Source of the DNA: Oscillospiraceae bacterium | Lineage (GTDB): Bacteria > Bacillota > Clostridia > Oscillospirales > Oscillospiraceae | Assembly: GCA_020025375.1 (NCBI GenBank) | Contig: JAHHSF010000026.1 | Span: forward strand, 1-12,374 | Length of the DNA: 12,374 bases | Direction: 5' to 3' | Shown here: one piece after another, positions 1 through 7,057 of the stretch | Layout: every line of letters begins with the position of its first letter | Position numbering within the stretch: position 1 is the first letter of the stretch | Notes under the pieces: generated by a model | What the model was told of the DNA's origin: nothing | Database searches by the model: none | The model's input: the letters and a program-made list of their open reading frames with translations, nothing else | Made by a program: the position numbers and the translations under genes

Positions 1-1
1 C

Positions 2-3000
2 GCCCCCGACCCCGGCAAACCCACACCGCCTCCCGCCTCTGATGTTGTGGTCTATTTCCAGGGCGACGACGGCGAACGCATAGATTTGGAGGCGGATAAT
101 TCCATCTCCCTGTCCATCCTGAACAAGGGCAAGTTTGTGGTGGAGGATGCCCCTGCCGGGGGTGTGAGATGGGAGTGCGAAGGTAATACAGAAGAGTATC
201 TGGGCAAGCACGCCTGGATCCACCCGAGTAGCGGCCTTTATCAGCCCCGTCATGTGGCAAGCCTGGTGGCAAAGGCCTACAACCAGGAAACCGGTGAGCT
301 TCTCAGAGCCTTCCTGCTGAACAATGTCTCAAGCAACCTGGAAGAAATCAGGGTTATTGTCAACGGCCAGGAAGCGTCCATGGATCAGGCGGCTGTCATC
401 AGCGGCAGCCAGAAGACCTGGCTGACCATGGAGGGCAGAGTAAAGGACACCACCGAATGGGTGGACATTACCCAGTATACCGCCTATACCTTTGAAAAAA
501 TCAATGGCCACAAAGATAACTTCACTGGCACCGGCTTTATCTGGCTTGTGGGCGGCGGTGAGAGCACCTTTAAGGTCAACTTCCTGGAAGATCCCAAGCT
601 GTCTGTCGAGTTCCGGGCCACTTCTGAGGCGGTAGCCCTGCAAGACTTTACCCTTACTGTTCCCAAGAGTTGGGAGATTCACGAGTGGAACGGCCTGGGT
701 GGTTACTACCTGGGCATCATGCAGGGCGAGGGCGACAGACGCTACCAGATTTCCTTTGAGCCTTCCAATGCCAGTAATCAGAAGCTGAAGTGGGAAGCCT
801 TGACCCCGGACATCGCCGAGTACATGGAGGCCTTCCAAAACGGCATCATTCCCAAGAAGAGTGGCTTGGCCAAATTCCGTGTCTCCAGTGTGGAGGACCC
901 CAGCATTGCCCACGAGGTTGCGGTGGAATTTGTCTATCGCTCTCCGCTGCAGACCGCAGTGGCAGACAAGGAAGTCTATGAGTTGGAAGCCGGAACGGCC
1001 CTGGACTTCAAGATCACAACCAACCCCCAGGATGCCTCCGAGCAGCGCTTTGTCTGGACCTACGATCAGGAAGACATTGTGCGTGTGGGTGATACCGTCA
1101 ACATCAGCCCCGAAAATGTGAACATTCCCAAGTGGACCACCCACACCATGACCGCCTTCAAGCCCGGTGTGGTTCAGGTCACCGGTACCCCTCTGGACAG
1201 CACCGGAGGCTGCGCCCCTGTCAAATTCACCGTTCGGGTGAGCAAGAATGGCGTTGTTCCCGACCCCAACAAGTACCTGACCATGGCCAAGGAAGACATC
1301 CGGCATGGGCTGCTGTTCCTCAACAGCAAGCCTCAGGAGAACTACGGAGATGAGTGGGGCATCCTCACCGCTCTGAGAGCCGGAGACACCATCTCTCAGG
1401 CCAAGCTGGACAGCTATGTGGCCAGCGTGGAAGCTACTGCGAAGGCAAAGTGGCGTCCCACTGACTTTGCTCGTGTCATCCTCACTCTGGAGGCCATGGG
1501 CAAAGATCCCACCAATGTGGGCGGCGTGAATCTGCTGGAGCAGCTGTACCGCAGTGAGATTCTGGCCACTGACACCTCCAACGGACCCATCTGGGCGCTC
1601 ATCGCCCTGGATGGACTCAAGTCTGAGATTCCCGCTGATGCCCCCTGGACCAGAGACAAGCTCCTGGAGAAGATCCTTACCTTCCAGACCGCCGAGGGCG
1701 GCTTTGGCCTGGTGGACAATAAAGAGTCCAGCATTGATATGACGGCCATGGCCCTCCAGGCCCTGGCCCCCTACTACAACGACAGCTATCCCGAGGTCAA
1801 GGCCGCTGTGGACCAGGCCCTGAATCACCTTCGGGATAAGATGACCGGTCAGGCCGGCTATCTGGACGGCGGCGTTGCAAACAGCTGCTCCGCCGCCCAG
1901 GTGCTCACCGCCATTACCGCCCTGAAGATGGACCCCATCGCCGCGGAGAGCGGCTTTATCAGAGGGGAAAATAACCTCATCACCAACCTCCACAGCTTTA
2001 AGGCCCCCACCGGCTTCGGCTGGCAGGACGGCAGCAAAGGCGACGGTATGTCTACTCCGCAGGTGACCTATGCCCTGGTAGCCTATCAGCGCCTGGCAGA
2101 GGGTATGACCTCTCTGTATGACATGACCGATGTGAATCCCGGTCAGCCCCCTGTGACCCCAGACGACCCCCAGGCCGTTCAGCGTGTCATCGAGGCCATT
2201 GACAAGATCGGCGATGTCATCACCATGGAGAGCAAGCCTGCCATCCAGGCCGCAAGAGCCGCTTACAACAACCTGGAAGAGGCTCAGAAGAGCGCCGTAA
2301 CCAACTATCAGAAGCTGCTGGATGCGGAGAAGAAGCTCCGGGAGCTGGAAGGCGGCGGGGCTATTCCCCCCGTCAAGCCCACCACGGCCAAGGTTACCCT
2401 GTCTATCGACCTCAAGACCATCGGCAGGGGCTACATCCTGGAGCCTGTGGAAGTGGAGATCACCACCGGGGATACCGTGTGGGAGGTACTCCAGTCCGAG
2501 CTGGATTCCCGGAAAATCCCCTATGAGTATGAGTTCACCGAGCAGTATGACAGCGTCTATGTCCAGTCCATCGATGGCGAGGGCGAATTCGACCACGGCA
2601 GCGGCAGTGGCTGGATGTACAATGTCAATGGCGTGTATCCCAACTACGGGTGCAGCAAGTATGTCCTCAAGGGCGGCGAGACCATTCAGTGGCGCTATAC
2701 CACGAACATCGGCCTGGACCTGAAGGAGGAGGGCAACGGCATCCTCACCCCCGATCCCGGCCATAATGCGGGGACCACCGTCAATCCCGTTGCTCAGGCT
2801 GACAAGAAGGGCAACGCCAAGATTCAGGTGAACGACAAGAAGATGGACGAAATGATTGCCAACGCCAAGAAGGAAAAGGCAGAAACCATCTCCATCGTCC
2901 CCACCATTTCCGGTGCGCTCAGCTCCGTGTCCGTGGAGCTTACCAAGCAGTCCATTGAGGGGATCGGAAAGAATACGGAGGCCGCTCTGGAAGTGCGGAC

Positions 3001-3946
3001 TAAGGTGGGCAGCGTTCTGGTGCCCAACGAGGCTCTGGATGCCATTGCCAAGCAGGACATCGACAATAAGCTGACCATCCTAATCAGCAGGAAGTCCCCC
3101 AGCGAGGTATCCGCTCAGATCGGCAAGGAGATTCCCAACGATGCCAGCGTGGTGGAAGTGACCATTCTCTCTGGAAAGAACAAGATCACCTCCTTCAACG
3201 GACACTCCCTGACCATCGATCTGCCTGTGAACAAGGAGCAGTACAAGAAGGGGGCCAGCTATACCGTCACTGTGTACAGCGATGACGGTGCCGAGAAGAA
3301 TATGCCCGGCAAGTGTGTGGCCAATGGCAGCTCCATGCTCGTCCGGGTGCAGACCCCCCATCTGAGCATCTTCTCTGTGGCGCCCAAGTCCATGGAAAAT
3401 ATGCCCTTTACCGATGTGAAGGGCAGCTGGGCTGAAGAAGCCATCGGCTATGTCTACCAGAAGGATCTGATGATGGGTACCAGCGACACCGAGTTCAGCC
3501 CCAACGGCACTCTGAACCGTGCCATGCTGGCCACCATCCTCTACCGGATGGAAGGCTCCCCCGAGCTGGCCACCAAGAACTCCTTCATCGATGTGGAGGA
3601 GGGGGCCTGGTACACCGACGCCGTGATCTGGGCCAGTGAGAAGGGCATCGTTCGGGGCGTGGGCTACGGCAAGTTCGAGCCTGACGCTGAGATTACCAGA
3701 GAGCAGATGGCCACCATGCTCTATCGTTACGCGTACTTCCGAGGAATGGATGTGTCCAAGACCAACGATCTGAGCCAGTTCACAGATAGCAATGACATCG
3801 GTGAGTGGGCTTACTCTGCCATGAGATGGGCCAATGGTGTGGGCCTGCTCAACGGCAGATCCGAGAGCACCATTGTTCCTCAGGGCACTGCCCTCCGCGC
3901 GGAGGCCGCAACCATTCTCATGCGCTTCGACACCATGAAGAAGTAA
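2..3946 (+). CDS. Large SLH-anchored surface protein with toroid and DUF4430 domains (5' partial)
   Basis: The frame is open from base 2 with a Pro-rich linker (APDPGKPTPPPASD), so the true start and signal peptide lie upstream; GTG at 47 is only an in-frame codon. Residue numbers here count from base 47. Residues 1-400 are beta-rich, Ig-like material. Residues about 410-690 form an all-helical repeat region with prenyltransferase/terpene-cyclase toroid signatures (QTAEGGFG, SIDMTAMALQALAPYY, TGFGWQDG). Residues about 709-770 are a charged helical module resembling FIVAR. Residues about 782-892 match DUF4430, with GSGWMYNVNGVYPNYG and a final GETIQWRYT. Residues about 900-1110 are a beta-rich pre-anchor domain. 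Three SLH repeats end the protein (about 1121-1172, 1180-1230, 1246-1296; FTDV/FIDV/FTDS, then W-A, then TR/NR-A). SLH repeats bind pyruvylated wall polymer, so the protein should sit on the cell surface. Its ligand is unknown; the toroid plus DUF4430 order recalls cobalamin carriers. Domain calls are from motif recognition only. Confidence 0.9.
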   Translation, partial: APDPGKPTPPPASDVVVYFQGDDGERIDLEADNSISLSILNKGKFVVEDAPAGGVRWECEGNTEEYLGKHAWIHPSSGLYQPRHVASLVAKAYNQETGELLRAFLLNNVSSNLEEIRVIVNGQEASMDQAAVISGSQKTWLTMEGRVKDTTEWVDITQYTAYTFEKINGHKDNFTGTGFIWLVGGGESTFKVNFLEDPKLSVEFRATSEAVALQDFTLTVPKSWEIHEWNGLGGYYLGIMQGEGDRRYQISFEPSNASNQKLKWEALTPDIAEYMEAFQNGIIPKKSGLAKFRVSSVEDPSIAHEVAVEFVYRSPLQTAVADKEVYELEAGTALDFKITTNPQDASEQRFVWTYDQEDIVRVGDTVNISPENVNIPKWTTHTMTAFKPGVVQVTGTPLDSTGGCAPVKFTVRVSKNGVVPDPNKYLTMAKEDIRHGLLFLNSKPQENYGDEWGILTALRAGDTISQAKLDSYVASVEATAKAKWRPTDFARVILTLEAMGKDPTNVGGVNLLEQLYRSEILATDTSNGPIWALIALDGLKSEIPADAPWTRDKLLEKILTFQTAEGGFGLVDNKESSIDMTAMALQALAPYYNDSYPEVKAAVDQALNHLRDKMTGQAGYLDGGVANSCSAAQVLTAITALKMDPIAAESGFIRGENNLITNLHSFKAPTGFGWQDGSKGDGMSTPQVTYALVAYQRLAEGMTSLYDMTDVNPGQPPVTPDDPQAVQRVIEAIDKIGDVITMESKPAIQAARAAYNNLEEAQKSAVTNYQKLLDAEKKLRELEGGGAIPPVKPTTAKVTLSIDLKTIGRGYILEPVEVEITTGDTVWEVLQSELDSRKIPYEYEFTEQYDSVYVQSIDGEGEFDHGSGSGWMYNVNGVYPNYGCSKYVLKGGETIQWRYTTNIGLDLKEEGNGILTPDPGHNAGTTVNPVAQADKKGNAKIQVNDKKMDEMIANAKKEKAETISIVPTISGALSSVSVELTKQSIEGIGKNTEAALEVRTKVGSVLVPNEALDAIAKQDIDNKLTILISRKSPSEVSAQIGKEIPNDASVVEVTILSGKNKITSFNGHSLTIDLPVNKEQYKKGASYTVTVYSDDGAEKNMPGKCVANGSSMLVRVQTPHLSIFSVAPKSMENMPFTDVKGSWAEEAIGYVYQKDLMMGTSDTEFSPNGTLNRAMLATILYRMEGSPELATKNSFIDVEEGAWYTDAVIWASEKGIVRGVGYGKFEPDAEITREQMATMLYRYAYFRGMDVSKTNDLSQFTDSNDIGEWAYSAMRWANGVGLLNGRSESTIVPQGTALRAEAATILMRFDTMKK

Positions 3947-3958
3947 GAATCCCCCTGT

Positions 3959-3982
3959 CCCGGAGCGGTTTGCCGCTCCGGG
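3959..3982 (+). terminator. GC-rich hairpin after the surface-protein gene
   Basis: A perfect 10-bp stem (CCCGGAGCGG / CCGCTCCGGG) closes a TTTG loop, starting 13 bases after the TAA stop. No T-tract follows, so it is not a canonical intrinsic terminator. It may stabilise the 3' end of the mRNA or act together with the stronger hairpin about 75 bases downstream. Confidence 0.45.
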
Positions 3983-4055
3983 ATGGAACCGGGGGAGGCC
4001 GCTGAAGTGACCCCAAAAAGGGAAACATATTTTTAAGGAAATTTGTATAAGCAAC

Positions 4056-4104
4056 CGAAAGGGCTTGTTGTCTGCGAATCGCAGGCGGCAAGCCCTTTCG
4101 TTTT
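4056..4104 (+). terminator. Long 21-bp stem-loop followed by TTTT
   Basis: Bases 4056-4076 pair with 4080-4100 around the three-base loop AAT. The outer 12 bp (CGAAAGGGCTTG / CAAGCCCTTTCG) and the inner CTGCG/CGCAG are Watson-Crick; the four bases between them pair through G-C and G-U, with the wobbles valid only in the + strand transcript. TTTT follows at 4101-4104. The G-U pairs suggest the RNA read from left to right is the selected structure. It best fits an intrinsic terminator for the surface-protein transcript. The short T-tract (then GCC) makes it less than ideal, so a structured leader or small RNA remains possible. Confidence 0.6.
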
Positions 4105-4296
4105 GCCTGGATTCTGTGGTTGTTCGTGGCTTCCCCGCCTCCATGGGCCGCAGCACCTCCGGGAGAGGCCGGTGTGTGGGCGGCAGAAGCCAAACTCATC
4201 CCGCTTGGAGCAGATGATCCGGTTTCCATGGCTGTTCTCCGGGCCCAAAGCCGAGCCCTCTTTGGAAGTGGAAGCACCAAAAAGGCTCTGCTGTCA

Positions 4297-4305
4297 TGGT
4301 ATCAT
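4297..4305 (+). promoter_or_regulatory. Possible extended -10 promoter for the phage operon
   Basis: TGGTATCAT is an extended -10 (TG, one base, then TATCAT, one mismatch from TATAAT) about 75 bases before the small terminase start, followed by an AT-rich stretch. No recognisable -35 box lies at the expected distance (4277-4282 is CCAAAA). The nine-base palindrome GTATCATAC (4299-4307) overlaps it and could be a repressor half-site or chance. Weak evidence overall. Confidence 0.25.
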
Positions 4306-4381
4306 ACATTTATTTTTGTTTGGTGTACGAAAAGATGCAACAGATCAGGGGTTTCGGCGCAGGGGTGAAGGGAGTGTGGTT

Positions 4382-4663
4382 ATGGCGGGGAATCAGAAAA
4401 TCACCAGGGAGACGGCCATCCGGCGGCTGGGAGAGCTGGCCCAGGCTCCGGTAAACGATGCGGTGAAACTGGCCTTTCTGGAGAGCTGCCAGGAGGTAGA
4501 TGGACTGAATTTGGCGGCTCTCACTGAGTTTCGCAGAAGTGACAAGGGAGTGGTGGAAATAAAGCTGGTGGACCGGGCCGCCATCTGGCGAGACCTGGCC
4601 GTCCTCACCGACCAGCGGATGGGGGAGAGGGCGGAGGCCTTCTTCCAGGCCCTGGAGGAGTAG
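4382..4663 (+). CDS. Phage terminase small subunit (putative)
   Basis: This 93-residue protein would be the DNA-recognition subunit of the packaging motor and hand phage DNA to the large terminase. The ATG at 4382 is chosen because AAGGGAG (4368-4374) sits 7 bases upstream; a GTG two codons earlier is worse placed. The protein is helical and charged, starting with a TRETAIRRLGELAQ helix and ending with VEIKLVDRAAIWRDLAVL, a C-terminal pattern I associate with small terminases of Clostridia prophages. No clear helix-turn-helix can be demonstrated by eye. Position is the main support: its stop is three bases before the large terminase start, the usual order. It is the first gene of the phage operon. 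Confidence 0.7.
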   Translation: MAGNQKITRETAIRRLGELAQAPVNDAVKLAFLESCQEVDGLNLAALTEFRRSDKGVVEIKLVDRAAIWRDLAVLTDQRMGERAEAFFQALEE

Positions 4664-4666
4664 GCC

Positions 4667-5896
4667 ATGAAGTTTTCCCAGAAGCAAAAGACCGCCATGA
4701 CCTGGTGGCGGAAAAGCGATAAGCAGGCCCTCATCTGTGATGGGGCGGTGCGCTCGGGGAAAACCCTGGCCGTGGGGGTCGGGTTCTTTCTCTGGGCCAC
4801 CGCCACCTTTCAGGGGCGGAACTTCGCCGTCTGTGGCAAGACGGTGGGGGCAGTGAGAAGAAATCTGCTGGGCCAGGTGGGGGGCCTCCTGCGGGAGATG
4901 GGTTTTACCTGGACGGAAAAGGTGAGCCGTGGGACCATCCAGGTGGGACTGGACGGCAGGACCAACACCTTTTACCTCTTCGGAGGCAGGGATGAGTCCA
5001 GCGCCGCCCTGATTCAGGGTATGACCCTGGCGGGGGCGCTCTTGGACGAGGCGGCCCTGATGCCCCGCTCCTTTGTGGAACAGACCTGCGCTCGGTGCTC
5101 GGTGGAGGGGGCACGGCTGTGGTTTTCCTGTAACCCGGACACCCCGGAGCACTGGTTTTACAAGGAGTGGATTCAAAAGGCGGAGGAGAAGGGGGCCCTG
5201 CGCCTCCACTTCACCATGGAGGACAACCCCTCCCTGTCGGAAAAGGTAAAGCGGCGCTACAGGGAGACCTTTCAGGGGCCTTTTTACCGACGCTTCGTGC
5301 TGGGAGAGTGGGTGGCGGCCCAAGGGCTGGTCTACGACTTCTTTGCCCAGCTGGAACGGCCCCAACCGCCCCAGGGGGAGATGGAGCAATGGGTCATCTC
5401 CTGCGATTACGGTACGGTGAACCCCACCTCCATGGGCCTGTGGGGGAAGAAAAATGCAACTTGGTATCGGGTGGCGGAGTATTACTACGACTCCCGGGCC
5501 GAGGGGCGGCAAAAAACCGACGGGGAGTACGCCGACGAGCTGGCGGCCCTGGCCGGGGGACGGACCATCCGGGCCGTTGTCGTGGACCCCTCGGCGGCCA
5601 GCTTTATGGAGGTCCTGCGCCGCCGGGGCTGGAAGGTGAAAAAGGCACGCAACGACGTGCTCAGCGGCATCCGGCTTACGGCGGAGCTACTCCGCCGGGG
5701 AAGGCTCGTCATTTGCGCCGGGTGCGAGGCGGCGGCCCGGGAATTTGGTCTCTACCGCTGGGAGGAGGGGAGTGCCCGGGATAAGGTGGTGAAGGAGCAC
5801 GACCACGCCATGGACGAGATCCGCTATTTTGCCGCCACCGTCGTTGGCCGGGATGGTGACCGGGGCGGCGTGTTCGCGGGGTGCGTGAGACGATGA
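4667..5896 (+). CDS. terL: Phage terminase large subunit (PBSX-type)
   Basis: This 409-residue protein is the ATP-driven packaging motor and headful/cos nuclease. The ATPase half shows Walker A GAVRSGKT (residues 26-33), Walker B ALLDEA (124-129) and a coupling motif SCNP (154-157). The nuclease half shows the expected acidic residues: D247 in CDYGTVNP, D307 in VVVDPSAASF and D383 in HDHAMDEIRY, consistent with an RNase H-fold two-metal centre. The length is near the usual 400-450 residues, so it looks intact. It resembles PBSX/phage_term_2-type terminases, which often package by headful. ATG at 4667 follows the small subunit stop by three bases, so translation is probably coupled; the upstream GGAGGAG at 4654-4660 can serve as ribosome site. 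Family identification is by motif. Confidence 0.95.
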   Translation: MKFSQKQKTAMTWWRKSDKQALICDGAVRSGKTLAVGVGFFLWATATFQGRNFAVCGKTVGAVRRNLLGQVGGLLREMGFTWTEKVSRGTIQVGLDGRTNTFYLFGGRDESSAALIQGMTLAGALLDEAALMPRSFVEQTCARCSVEGARLWFSCNPDTPEHWFYKEWIQKAEEKGALRLHFTMEDNPSLSEKVKRRYRETFQGPFYRRFVLGEWVAAQGLVYDFFAQLERPQPPQGEMEQWVISCDYGTVNPTSMGLWGKKNATWYRVAEYYYDSRAEGRQKTDGEYADELAALAGGRTIRAVVVDPSAASFMEVLRRRGWKVKKARNDVLSGIRLTAELLRRGRLVICAGCEAAAREFGLYRWEEGSARDKVVKEHDHAMDEIRYFAATVVGRDGDRGGVFAGCVRR

Positions 5897-5911
5897 AAGA
5901 GGAGGAAGCGC

Positions 5912-7057
5912 ATGGGGTTCTTTGACAAAAAAAAGCCGGGCCCGGCCCCGGGCCTGGTGCAGACCCGGAGGGGGGAGGGCCATCCCTTTGCGGCGCTGGA
6001 GGGCTATGTTCCTCTGGGCCGGGGGGAGTTGACCCTCTATCGGACCATCCGGGAGGCGGTGCCCATGGTGGATGCCGCTCTGGTAAAGCTGGTACGGCTG
6101 TGCGGGGGCGTGAAGGTGGTCTGCGATCCGGCGGCCCAGGAGGAGCTGGACCGGTTTTTGGAGACCGTTCCCACCGGGAGGGGGCAGGAGGGCATCCAGT
6201 CCTTTTTGGACTGCTATCTGGATTCCATGCTCACCTGCGGACGGGCGGTGGGAGAGATTGTCCCCGACCGGGCGGGGAGGGGAATCGCCGCTCTCCTCTG
6301 CGGTAATGTGGAGGACATTGAGATCAAGGAGGGGGACAGCCCCATGGACATGACCATCTGTGTCCGGCGGGAGAATGGGAAGGTGGAGGAACTACCCTAT
6401 CAGAATCTGCTCCTCTTCACCCCCTATCAGCCTGAAACGGGGAATCCCTATGGGGTCTCCCTCCTGCGGAGCATGCCCTTTTTGACGGGCATTCTGCTGA
6501 AGATATATCAGGCGGTGGGGGTGAACTGGGAGCGGATGGGCAATCCCCGGTTTGCCGTCCTCTGCAAGCCAGACGGGGAGGAGAGTGATGTCCGGGAGCG
6601 GTGCCGCCAGGTGGCCCAGGAGTGGGCCAAGGCAATGAAGAGCACCCGGGACGGGAGTGTGAGCGACTTTGTAGCGGCAGGGGACCTAGACATCAAGGTC
6701 ATCGGGGCCGACGGCCAGACGCTGGACAGCCAGGGCCCGGTGCGGCAGATTATGGAGCAGCTGGTGGCCAAGACTGGCTTGCCCCCCTTCCTGCTGGGGC
6801 TGTCCTGGGCCTCCACCGAGCGAATGAGCAGTCAGCAGGCCGATCTTTTGACCAGTGAAATCACCGCCATCCGCCGGAGCCTTACCCCGGTGGTGGCAAA
6901 AATCTGTCGCCTCTGGTTGCGGAGCCAGGGCTTTGATGACCGCCTGACCGTAGACTGGGAGGATGTGAATCTCCAGGACCTGGTAGAGGAGGGCCGTGCC
7001 GGTTTGTACCGGGCGCAGACCAGAGCGTTGGAAGAAAAGATAGGGGGAGGAAACTGA
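5912..7057 (+). CDS. Phage portal protein
   Basis: This 381-residue protein would form the dodecameric ring at one capsid vertex through which DNA enters and to which the neck attaches. Recognisable portal features are LLLFTPYQPETGNPYGVSLL (about residues 165-184), the helical WERMGNPRF region, the long GSVSDFVAAGD/IKVIGADG segment and a late TERMSSQQADLLTSEI helix, an order typical of SPP1/Mu-like portals. It is somewhat shorter than the 420-500 residues common in the family but has no visible break. GAGGAGG (5900-5906) lies 5 bases before ATG 5912. Codons 6-8 form an A8 run followed by a small GC hairpin (5939-5954). The TGA stop abuts the next start directly, fitting one operon with the large terminase before and the protease after. 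Confidence 0.9.
   Translation: MGFFDKKKPGPAPGLVQTRRGEGHPFAALEGYVPLGRGELTLYRTIREAVPMVDAALVKLVRLCGGVKVVCDPAAQEELDRFLETVPTGRGQEGIQSFLDCYLDSMLTCGRAVGEIVPDRAGRGIAALLCGNVEDIEIKEGDSPMDMTICVRRENGKVEELPYQNLLLFTPYQPETGNPYGVSLLRSMPFLTGILLKIYQAVGVNWERMGNPRFAVLCKPDGEESDVRERCRQVAQEWAKAMKSTRDGSVSDFVAAGDLDIKVIGADGQTLDSQGPVRQIMEQLVAKTGLPPFLLGLSWASTERMSSQQADLLTSEITAIRRSLTPVVAKICRLWLRSQGFDDRLTVDWEDVNLQDLVEEGRAGLYRAQTRALEEKIGGGN

Larger units (their letters stand above)
3947..4381. other. Gene-free interval between surface gene and phage operon
   Basis: Apart from the two hairpins and the promoter-like element listed separately, I see no tRNA and no convincing gene in these 435 bases. The small open frames present (for example 4120-4368) lack a good Shine-Dalgarno site and have low-complexity, non-family-like translations. 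The frame of the small terminase stays open upstream to 4043, but that extension runs through the 4056-4100 hairpin and has no ribosome site. The interval separates a host-type envelope gene from a phage packaging operon, so it is the likely place of a prophage end or of phage 5' leader DNA. No attachment core can be identified without the other end. Confidence 0.6.

Noticed and set aside
329..2764. Very long open frame on the - strand (811 residues) antisense to the surface gene
   Set aside because: It is a shadow of codon bias in the GC-rich surface gene. The translation is rich in Gly, Leu, His and Val without domain motifs, and no ribosome site precedes it.
4245..4265. Small inverted repeat CCAAAG / CTTTGG with a 9-base loop
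   Set aside because: Only six base pairs and no context that gives it a role.
4120..4368. 82-residue + strand open frame in the intergenic interval
   Set aside because: No good ribosome site, Pro/Ala-rich start, no recognisable pattern, and it overlaps the promoter-like region before the small terminase.
4043..4381. N-terminal extension of the small terminase frame
   Set aside because: It would read through the 21-bp hairpin and has no Shine-Dalgarno site, whereas ATG 4382 has one at good spacing.
4310..5512. Long - strand open frame over the small and large terminase genes
   Set aside because: The opposite strand carries two terminase genes with clear motifs. The antisense translation is low-complexity Pro/Gly/Leu/His.
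5927..5954. A8 run plus 7-bp GC hairpin (5939-5945 with 5948-5954) at codons 6-14 of the portal gene, resembling a frameshift signal
   Set aside because: The alternative -1 frame gives a Gly/Pro-rich low-complexity product and portal genes are not known to use frameshifting. KKKPGPAPG coding explains the bases.
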